Shown: one piece after another, positions 55,631-61,450 of the stretch
How positions within the stretch are numbered: position 1 is the stretch's first letter
Layout of the letters: each line of letters starts with the position of its first letter
From: CAZMGG01 sp964565715
Lineage (GTDB): Bacteria > Planctomycetota > UBA1135 > UBA2386
DNA length: 61,450 nt
NCBI GenBank assembly: GCA_964565715.1
Contig: CAZMGG010000017.1
Coordinates: 1-61,450 of the forward strand
Direction: 5' to 3'
The notes under the pieces: model-generated
What the model saw: the letters and a program-made list of their open reading frames with translations, nothing else
The model's database searches: none
What the model was told of the DNA's origin: nothing
Program-made: the position numbers and the translations under genes

Positions 55631-56848
55631 TTATGGAGCTGCTCGCGACAGCAGCGCCGCCACCTCGACGTGCCCGGTGTGCGGGAACAGGTCGCAGAGC
55701 CGCATCGCCTGGACCCGGTAGCCGCCGGCCTGAAGCCCTGCCAGATCCAGCGCGAGACTGTCGGCGGAGCAGGCGATGTGCAGGAGCCGCTGTGGCCGCG
55801 CCGCCAGCACGCGGGCGACCCCGTGGGCCTGCAGGCCCGAACGCGGCGGATCGACGATCAGCAGATCGGGCGCCGGCGCGAAGTCGGCCTCGTGGAAGCG
55901 CGCCTCGGTGACCGTCACCATCGACAGCGCGTTCCGTTCGGCATTGTGCAGGGCGTCACCGCACGCAGCATGATTGTCCTCGACGATCGCCACGCTCGCG
56001 GCGCCATCGCGCGCGGCGCGCAGGCCGAAGGTGCCGATGCCGCCATAGCCGTCCACCACCCGCTGGCCGCGCAGATCGCCGCACATCGAGAGCGCCGGCC
56101 GATAGAGCAGCGCGCTCGCATCGCGGTGGATCTGGTAGAAGCTGCCCGCCGAGATGCGGAACTGCAGCCCATCGGCCTGATCGACGAGGTGATCGCGGCC
56201 GTGCAGTGTCTGGTGCTCCGAGCCGAGCAGGAACTCGTCGCCGCGTTCGCTGATGCTGCGCACCACACCCACCGGCAGCGTCGGCAGAGCACCGCTCGCC
56301 CGCGGCAGGGTCCGCGCCGCGGCCATGAGGCGTGCCGCCAGTTCCGGACCCTGCGGGAACGGCCCCGGCGTGGTGACCACCGAGGTCAGCAGCTCACCGG
56401 TGCCCTGCGCCAGCCGGGCCTGGATGGCCTTCACCAGGCCGCGGCCGCTGGCCGGGTCGAACGCCGGCAGGCGCAGTTCGCGCAGGATGCGTTCGGCGGC
56501 GCTGCCCAGCGCCGTCAGCCCGGGATCCTGGGTCTGGCACTCGGTGATGCGCACGACGTCGTGGCTGCGATAGGCGAAGTGGCCCAGCATCGCCTGGCCC
56601 TGGCGGTCGGGCCGCGCCGGATAGAGAAGCCGCGTGCGGTGGTGCCGCGGCGTGCGGCGCGGGATCGCGCAATCGACGCGGACCTCGCCGAGGAACGGCC
56701 GCAGCTGGTGCTCCAGCATGGCGACCTTCTCGCCGATCTGGGCCTCGATCGGCACGTCCAGCCGATCGCAGGCGCCGCACGTGCCGAAGTGGCGGCAGTG
56801 CAGGTCTGGCAGCGGCGGCGGGGAGCGACGGGTCGGGCGGGGCGTCAC
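55631..56848 (-). CDS. RNA (uracil-5-)-methyltransferase, TrmA/RlmC/RlmD family
   Basis: Protein of 405 residues from a GTG at 56848 overlapping the upstream stop. A 4Fe-4S site is present: C18, C24 and C27 in CRHFGTCGACD plus C104 in ITECQTQD. The SAM-binding loop is VVDGYGGIGTFGL, the catalytic motif DPPRSGL is present, the nucleophile is C360 (HIACSADS) and the general base E395 (HTGHVEV). The family forms 5-methyluridine in rRNA or tRNA; the target (23S U747/U1939 or tRNA U54) cannot be decided. The usual N-terminal TRAM domain is absent. Confidence 0.9.
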   Translation of the reverse strand: MTPRPTRRSPPPLPDLHCRHFGTCGACDRLDVPIEAQIGEKVAMLEHQLRPFLGEVRVDCAIPRRTPRHHRTRLLYPARPDRQGQAMLGHFAYRSHDVVRITECQTQDPGLTALGSAAERILRELRLPAFDPASGRGLVKAIQARLAQGTGELLTSVVTTPGPFPQGPELAARLMAAARTLPRASGALPTLPVGVVRSISERGDEFLLGSEHQTLHGRDHLVDQADGLQFRISAGSFYQIHRDASALLYRPALSMCGDLRGQRVVDGYGGIGTFGLRAARDGAASVAIVEDNHAACGDALHNAERNALSMVTVTEARFHEADFAPAPDLLIVDPPRSGLQAHGVARVLAARPQRLLHIACSADSLALDLAGLQAGGYRVQAMRLCDLFPHTGHVEVAALLSRAAP

Positions 56849-57096
56849 TGGTCCCGCGCCGCGAGATGGCGGCGGACCCGGTCGATCCGCTCGGTGCCGT
56901 AGTTCAATTCGGCCTGACGCAGACGGACCTCCTGCTCGGTGGCCCCGGGCATCCGCTCGCGCAGGGCCTGCAACGACAGCTCGGCCACGGTCTGGCTGAG
57001 CTGCAGGCACAGTTCCAGGCGCCGCTCGAAGCCCGCCGCGCGCAGCAGTTCGACCTGCCGGCGGAGGACATCCGGGTGGGTGTCGGAGGGCGTCAT
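56845..57096 (-). CDS. Small conserved-looking hypothetical protein
   Basis: About 83 residues from ATG 57096 (ATG 57108 adds four). It is a helical protein with LRRQVELLRAAGFERRLELC, LSLQALRERMPGATEQEVRL and ELNYGTERIDRVRRHL; this layout is found in a widespread family of small bacterial proteins of unknown function. The stop overlaps the methyltransferase GTG (GTGA), so the two are translationally coupled. Confidence 0.72.
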   Translation of the reverse strand: MTPSDTHPDVLRRQVELLRAAGFERRLELCLQLSQTVAELSLQALRERMPGATEQEVRLRQAELNYGTERIDRVRRHLAARDQ

Positions 57097-57173
57097 GGCG
57101 GGCAGCATAGCGGCCTGCCCCGCGGCGGAATCGCGTGATCCCCGCCCCGGGCGCCGCTAGCCTGCGCGCGCCC

Positions 57174-58172
57174 GTGGACACCCTGCTGCAGCTCGCCGCC
57201 GCCAACCTGCTGTCGCCGCTGGTCCTGTTCTTCGCGCTCGGCCTGCTGGCGGGCCTGGCGCGCGCCGAGCTGCACGTGCCCGAGGCCATCAGCAAGGCGC
57301 TGTCGCTCTACCTGATGCTGGCGATCGGCTTCAAGGGCGGCGCGGCGTTGGCGGAACAGGGCGCCTCGGCGGCGCTGGCGGCGGCGCTGCTGGCCGGCGT
57401 GCTGATCAGCTTCCTGCTGCCGGTGGTTGCGTTCCTGCTGCTGCGGCTGCTGACCCGCACCGGCGCGGCGGACGCGGCGGCCATCGCCGCCCATTACGGT
57501 TCGGTCAGCATCGTCACCTTCGTCGCGGCCAGCAGCTTCCTGACCGCACGGGGGATCGCCTACGAGGGCCACGTGGTGGCGATGCTGGCCCTGATGGAGA
57601 CGCCGGCCATCGTCACCGGGCTCCTGCTGGCGCGGCGCGCCGGGGTGGGCGGCGAGGCGGCGCGCGGCCGGCCGCTGCTGTCGCCCGAGACGATGCGCGA
57701 GGTGCTGCTGAGCGGCAGCGTGGTGCTGCTGCTGGGCAGCTTCGCCATCGGCTGGGTCACCGGCGCCGAGGGCCTGAAGACCATGGCGCCGATCGTGGTG
57801 GACCCGTTCAAGGCGGTGCTGGCGGTGTTCCTGCTCGACATCGGCCTGCTGGTCGGGCCGCGGCTCGGCGACTTCCGCCGGGTCGGCCTGCCGGTGGCGG
57901 CCTTCGGCCTCTACATGCCGCTGGTCGGCGCCACCGTCGGCCTGCTGGCCGGAAGCCTGATCGGCCTGTCGGCGGGCGGCATGACCCTGGTGGCGGTGCT
58001 GTCGGCCAGCGCCTCCTACATCGTGGTGCCGGCGGCGATGCGGTTGTCGCTGCCGCAGGCCAATCCGGCCATCTACGTCACGCTGTCGCTGTGCGTGACG
58101 TTCCCGTTCAACCTGCTGCTGGGCATCCCGCTCTACTCGCTGGCCGCGCAGTGGCTGCGGCCCGGTTCCTGA
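57174..58172 (+). CDS. sbtA: SbtA-type sodium-dependent bicarbonate permease
   Basis: Protein of about 332 residues (GTG 57174; GTG 57135 possible) with about ten hydrophobic helices in two inverted halves. Characteristic segments are LSPLVLFFALGLLAG, KALSLYLMLAIGFKGG, AHYGSVSIVTFVAAS, AMLALMETPAIVTGL and FLLDIGLLVGPRLGD. SbtA is a high-affinity Na+/HCO3- symporter first described in cyanobacteria; homologues occur in many heterotrophs, perhaps feeding carboxylases. The PII-like partner follows 12 nt downstream. Confidence 0.9.
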   Translation: MDTLLQLAAANLLSPLVLFFALGLLAGLARAELHVPEAISKALSLYLMLAIGFKGGAALAEQGASAALAAALLAGVLISFLLPVVAFLLLRLLTRTGAADAAAIAAHYGSVSIVTFVAASSFLTARGIAYEGHVVAMLALMETPAIVTGLLLARRAGVGGEAARGRPLLSPETMREVLLSGSVVLLLGSFAIGWVTGAEGLKTMAPIVVDPFKAVLAVFLLDIGLLVGPRLGDFRRVGLPVAAFGLYMPLVGATVGLLAGSLIGLSAGGMTLVAVLSASASYIVVPAAMRLSLPQANPAIYVTLSLCVTFPFNLLLGIPLYSLAAQWLRPGS

Positions 58173-58184
58173 CGGAGCACCACA

Positions 58185-58496
58185 ATGACGACGCTGCACT
58201 GGAAGAAGAAGATCGAGATCGTGGTGGAGAGCGCCCGGGCCAAGGCCTTGGTGGAGCTGGTGGAGCGGTGCGGCGCCAAGGGCTGGACGGTGGTGCCGCA
58301 CGTGTCGGGCAAGGGCCATCGCGGCAAGCGCGGCGAGGGCCACCTGTCCGGCGTGTTCGAGAACGTGCTGATCGTGGTGATCGCGGCCCAGCCGGTGGCG
58401 GAACGGATCGTCGCCGGCTCGCAGGAGCTGCTCGAGGACTACGCCGGGATCGTGCTGGTCTCCGACGTGCAGGTGATCCGCGACGAGCACTTCTGA
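58185..58496 (+). CDS. sbtB: SbtB-like PII-family regulator
   Basis: Protein of 103 residues, preceded by GGAG. It has the ferredoxin-like PII fold pattern: beta1 KKIEIVVES, helix KALVELVERCGAKGWTVV, a short T-loop-like segment GKGHRGKRGEGH (42-53), beta strand FENVLIVVIAAQ, and a final IVLVSDVQVI. SbtB binds adenine nucleotides including cAMP and controls SbtA. It ends shortly after that strand and lacks the C-terminal Cys-containing extension of some cyanobacterial SbtB. It is in one operon with the permease. Confidence 0.88.
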   Translation: MTTLHWKKKIEIVVESARAKALVELVERCGAKGWTVVPHVSGKGHRGKRGEGHLSGVFENVLIVVIAAQPVAERIVAGSQELLEDYAGIVLVSDVQVIRDEHF

Positions 58497-58513
58497 GGCT
58501 GTGCGACGCGCGG

Positions 58514-59551
58514 CTAACGAACGTAGACGCCGCAGCCGGCGAGCGCCCGCCGCAGCACGGTGCGCTGGCGTTCGGCGGCCTGCAGGTTGACCAGCTCGTG
58601 GATCACCTGCACGTTGCTGCGCTCGAGGAAACCCTGCTTCAGGCCGCCGAGCCCGTTCTGCATGGGCCATCCGGTGAGGGGTTCGCCTGACGCCGCGGAG
58701 GGCAGGTAGGCGCCGTTGCCCGCGGGCGTGAGGCTCGCCGCGTTGAGGAAGCGGTGCAGATGGATCTGGCCGAATTGCGTCACCGTGTCGGCATTGCCGG
58801 CGGTGCGGCCGCTGAAGCTCCCGTCCGGATTGACGCTGAGTTCGAGCGTGTCCGACGGCAGGGTGATCTGCGGCTGCAGCACGGCGCCCTGGCCGGTGAC
58901 GATCCGGCCCTCGGCATCGACGTGGAACGCGCCGTCGCGGGTGTAGGCGGTGGCGCCGTCGGGCTGCAGCACCGCGAACCATCCCTCGCCGTCGATGGCG
59001 ATGTCGAGGTTGCGGTCGGTCATCTCGAGGACGCCGGGCGTGCAGACCATGGTCACGGCGCCGGCCTGCGGGATCTGCAGGCCGGTCTGCGGATGAGCGA
59101 TGTTGGTCATCGGGAGCATCCGCTTCTTGAAGCCCGGTGTCGGCACGTTGGCGAGGTTCTCGAGGCAGAGTTCGCGCTGGCGTTGGTTGACGCGCAGGGC
59201 CTCGCGCAGGAGTTCGATGCCGGCGTCGTCGGCGGTGGCCGCGGTCATCGCGGCGTCGGTGACGGCGGCGGCGGTCGTGGCGGTGCGTCCGGTGGGCGCG
59301 GACAGACGGGTGAGGAGTTCGTCGAGGCGTTCGTTGAGCGTGGCGAGGCGGGCGGCGACCTCGGTCAGGCCGGCGGGCTCGAACGGCGTGTCGAAGGTGG
59401 CGGCGACCTGCTGCCGCAGCAGCGCGGTCAGGACGTGCATCTGCTGGTCGGCGCCGGCGGCTTCGGGCTGGGGCGTTGTCGCGGGCGGTGCGGCGCAGGC
59501 GGTGAGGAGAAGCGGCAGGAGCAGGGCGGCGAGCGAGCGGGACCGGGGCAT
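58514..59551 (-). CDS. Lipidated FlgG/FlgF-like flagellar rod-type protein
   Basis: Protein of 345 residues. The N-terminus is a lipoprotein signal (LLLPLLLTACA, Cys19) followed by a Pro/Ala linker and a helical segment. From about residue 115 the sequence is that of a flagellar rod/hook protein: ENLANVPTPGFKKR (131-144), IDGEGWFAVLQPDG, AYTRDGAFHVDAEGRIVTGQG, and the C-terminal LERSNVQVIHELVNL. True FlgG is not lipidated and needs both termini to form the rod coiled coil. No other flagellar gene is in the window. It may have been recruited for an envelope role. Confidence 0.83.
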   Translation of the reverse strand: MPRSRSLAALLLPLLLTACAAPPATTPQPEAAGADQQMHVLTALLRQQVAATFDTPFEPAGLTEVAARLATLNERLDELLTRLSAPTGRTATTAAAVTDAAMTAATADDAGIELLREALRVNQRQRELCLENLANVPTPGFKKRMLPMTNIAHPQTGLQIPQAGAVTMVCTPGVLEMTDRNLDIAIDGEGWFAVLQPDGATAYTRDGAFHVDAEGRIVTGQGAVLQPQITLPSDTLELSVNPDGSFSGRTAGNADTVTQFGQIHLHRFLNAASLTPAGNGAYLPSAASGEPLTGWPMQNGLGGLKQGFLERSNVQVIHELVNLQAAERQRTVLRRALAGCGVYVR

Positions 59552-59553
59552 GG

Positions 59554-59580
59554 CGACACCTCGGGAAGGGGAAGGTGTCG
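59554..59580 (-). promoter_or_regulatory. Hairpin directly before the FlgG-like start codon
   Basis: Perfect 8-bp arms CGACACCT (59554-59561) and AGGTGTCG (59573-59580) with an 11-nt loop, ending 2 nt before the ATG on the minus strand. The only ribosome-site-like bases (GAGG) fall at the loop/arm border, so the stem could hide them. This is a possible translational control element. Confidence 0.45.
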
Positions 59581-59680
59581 GCTTGTTCGACGGGTGGGCA
59601 GTCCCGACTTGAGACGGCGCGTTCGGCAGACCGGGCTGGATCGCGGATCGTCGCCGTGTCTCCGCTTCGAACTGGAACGC

Positions 59681-59776
59681 ATGCTGCTGCGGCGCGCCAA
59701 GGCCTCGGGCAGGCGCATCCAGCGTGCCGAAGACAAGGCCCGGTTGGAGGGTTTCTACTGGGCCCTGATGATCTGA
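59681..59776 (+). CDS. Possible 31-residue small protein
   Basis: A short plus-strand frame starting MLLRRAKASGRRIQRAED and ending LEGFYWALMI. Codon third positions are strongly GC as in real genes, and the sequence is a basic amphipathic helix. No ribosome site is evident and it could also be the 3' remnant of a longer gene. It sits in the 238-nt gap between the FlgG-like and acyltransferase genes, which otherwise holds only the hairpin at 59554. Confidence 0.25.
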   Translation: MLLRRAKASGRRIQRAEDKARLEGFYWALMI

Positions 59777-59789
59777 CGGCGCCCCGCCC

Positions 59790-60797
59790 CTAGTCCACCG
59801 CCACGACGCCCGAGCCGAACAGTCCGGTCCTGTCGAGGATCCCGCGCCAGCCCTCGCGCAGCATCACGTGGCCGACCGGGGCCCGCAGGCTCTGGCCCGG
59901 ACCGCAGCACAGCAGCACATCGGGGTTGAACTCGCGCATTGCCACCCGCACCGCCGCCGAGAAGTCGTAGGTCTCCAGCACCTGCGCCGTCGTCGTGTAG
60001 TCCAGCAGCTCCGCCGGGTCCGCCGACCACGGCGAGTGCACGTTGCCGAAGCCGTCGATCAGGTGCATGCGCGGCGCCCGCACCGGCAGGTCCTGGAGCT
60101 GCTCGCGCGCCTGCAGCGACGTGCGCTCGCACAGCACCGTGTGGAACGGACCGTGCCCCGCCAGCCGGAACGGGAACTCGCGCTCACCGACCTTCACCTT
60201 CGGCAGCCGTTGCAGCAGGAACTGCACGCCCGGCTCGGTGCCGGCCAGCACCTCGTGGCCGCCGAGCCGGATCGAGCGGGCCGCCACCACGTCGGGACCC
60301 TGCCGGGCGGCCTCCTGCAGCGCCGCCGCCACCGCGCCTTCCAGGGCCGGATCGGGCCGCCAGTCGTCGCCGACCGTGGTGGTCAGGATCTGGCCGCCGG
60401 GGATCTCCTTCTGCAGCCGCGCCATGGTCGCCACCAGGCGGAAGCCGTCCTGCGGCGACAGCGCGCCGCTCACCGGCAGCGCCGTGTACCAGCCCAGCGA
60501 GTTGCCGGCGACCGCGACGATGCGGTAGCGCTCCGCGAGCTGCTCGGCGTGCGCCATCGTCGCGAAGGCGATCAGCAGAGCCGCGTTCTCGCCGTCCAGG
60601 TGCAGGCTCGGCCGGAACTTCGCCGCGGCGTCCAGCTCGGCGATGGCCGGCAGGCCGCGCGCGGTGCGTTCCGCGTCGGCGGCGGCCAGCGCGTCGGCCA
60701 CCGGGCCCGGCCGCAGCCAGCGCGCGATCGAACCCAGCTCGCCAGCGCCGTAGGCGCCGCGGCCGGGGCAGAACAGCACGGCCGTGGGCCTCGTCAT
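59790..60797 (-). CDS. FabD-like acyltransferase
   Basis: Protein of 335 residues from ATG 60797 overlapping the upstream stop. It shows the acyltransferase fold of malonyl-CoA:ACP transacylases: the nucleophile Ser100 in GNSLGWY (98-104), and a His in LAGHGPFHTVL matching the GxFHS motif. The oxyanion-loop start FCPGRGAYG replaces the usual FPGQGSQ. The acyl substrate is unknown; neither the usual fatty-acid genes nor an ACP are nearby. Coupling with a thiamine-dependent dehydrogenase subunit suggests a joint acyl-CoA route. Confidence 0.78.
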   Translation of the reverse strand: MTRPTAVLFCPGRGAYGAGELGSIARWLRPGPVADALAAADAERTARGLPAIAELDAAAKFRPSLHLDGENAALLIAFATMAHAEQLAERYRIVAVAGNSLGWYTALPVSGALSPQDGFRLVATMARLQKEIPGGQILTTTVGDDWRPDPALEGAVAAALQEAARQGPDVVAARSIRLGGHEVLAGTEPGVQFLLQRLPKVKVGEREFPFRLAGHGPFHTVLCERTSLQAREQLQDLPVRAPRMHLIDGFGNVHSPWSADPAELLDYTTTAQVLETYDFSAAVRVAMREFNPDVLLCCGPGQSLRAPVGHVMLREGWRGILDRTGLFGSGVVAVD

Positions 60798-61450
60798 CGC
60801 GCCACCTGCTCGCGGCACAGCTCCAGCGCCGCGCGTTCGATGTCGGGCTCCTGCACCAGCACCAGGTTGGCGGCGGCCGCCAGCGGCACGTAGCTGTCCA
60901 CCGCCGCGACGCGCCGCAGGGCGCAGCCGCGCAGGGCCGGATCCTGACACAGCCCGGCCAGGATCAGCGCGCTGGGGCCGGCATTGCTGGCGCGGCATTC
61001 GTCGACCACGAGGCAGCGGCCGGTGGCGCCGGCGTGCTCGGCGATCTGCGCCATCGGCAGGGGCATCAGCCAGCGCAGGTCGAGCACGCGGGCCTTCACA
61101 CCCTGATCGCGCAGGCGGCGCTGCACCCGCAGGCTCATCCACAGGCCGTTGCCGTAGGTGACGATGCTGAGCTGATCGCCGTCCTCGGCGCCGTAGACCG
61201 CGGCCTCGCCGAGCGGCATGTGCTCGTCGGGCGACGGGTAGCGGAACTGCCACAGGCCGTCGTTTGGCCCGTGCAGGTCCTTCTGCATGTAGAGGGCGAT
61301 CGGCTCGAGGAAGACGCACACCTTGCCGTGCCGCGCCGCCGCCGCCGTCATCGTGCGCAGCATGGTCACCGCGTCGTCGGCGCGGGCCGGCACGCCGAGG
61401 ATCAGGCCCGGGATCTCGAGGATCGCGCCCAGCGAGTTGTCGTTGTGGAA
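60794..61450 (-). CDS. Thiamine-dependent dehydrogenase E1 (beta/C-terminal part), 5' end outside window
   Basis: Frame open to the right edge; the visible 218 codons begin FHNDNSLGAILEIPGLIL and include FLEPIALYMQKDL, a Rossmann-like transketolase C-terminal domain (LSIVTYGNGLWMSLRVQRRL, VKARVLDLRWLMPLP) and CLVVDECRAS. This is the beta or fused subunit of 2-oxoacid dehydrogenases (pyruvate or branched-chain type). The GTG at 61393 is internal. Its TGA overlaps the acyltransferase ATG by 4 nt. Confidence 0.85.
   Translation of the reverse strand, partial: FHNDNSLGAILEIPGLILGVPARADDAVTMLRTMTAAAARHGKVCVFLEPIALYMQKDLHGPNDGLWQFRYPSPDEHMPLGEAAVYGAEDGDQLSIVTYGNGLWMSLRVQRRLRDQGVKARVLDLRWLMPLPMAQIAEHAGATGRCLVVDECRASNAGPSALILAGLCQDPALRGCALRRVAAVDSYVPLAAAANLVLVQEPDIERAALELCREQVAR

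Overview
The window is very GC-rich DNA with dense coding on both strands. It carries no rRNA, no recognisable tRNA and no CRISPR array. The gene set points to a Planctomycetota-like bacterium: two Ser/Thr kinases with WD40-type sensor regions, each next to an ECF sigma factor; a MoxR/DUF58/BatA-type operon ending in a giant VWA-TPR protein; many secreted or lipidated proteins (sortilin-like propeller, HEAT, RCC1/PKD, S46, C1 and C25 peptidases). This assignment is inferred from family content only; Acidobacteriota or Myxococcota are alternatives.

Bases 1-14375: a six-gene plus-strand operon (thioredoxin-like, DUF4175-like membrane protein, MoxR ATPase, DUF58 protein, BatA-like membrane protein, VWA-TPR fusion). 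All five junctions are 4-nt stop/start overlaps, implying tight translational coupling of an envelope complex.

14377-22756: a VapBC toxin-antitoxin pair, a class I/II aminotransferase, a secreted sortilin-like protein, a cupin, a 3-hydroxyacyl-CoA dehydrogenase/enoyl-CoA hydratase fusion with non-FadB domain order, and a small lipoprotein. 22780-24750 looks like an accessory patch: an IS91-like transposase C-terminal remnant, an HExxH metalloprotein with a zinc ribbon and a small CxxC protein.

24869-34840: an unknown protein followed by a terminator-like hairpin, a secreted RCC1/PKD-type protein coupled to a membrane protein, then a kinase-WD40 gene followed by an ECF sigma gene. 34940-36463: an AbiE-type toxin-antitoxin module with a palindromic promoter, a frameshifted toxin gene and flanking 46-bp direct repeats.

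36484-48334: secreted hypothetical proteins, an AAA/DUF4143 ATPase behind overlapping palindromes, an ECF sigma/FecR-like pair, a second kinase-WD40 gene divergent from another ECF sigma gene, and a secreted papain-like protein preceded by a large intergenic inverted repeat.

48378-61450: a HEAT-repeat protein, an MFS permease, an S46 peptidase, lipoproteins including a C25 (gingipain-like) peptidase, a TrmA/RlmD-type RNA methyltransferase, an SbtA/SbtB bicarbonate transporter with its PII-like partner, a lipidated FlgG-like protein, and a FabD-like acyltransferase coupled to a thiamine-dependent dehydrogenase subunit cut by the right edge. No stretch longer than 300 bases lacks a gene or remnant; the larger gaps are described individually.
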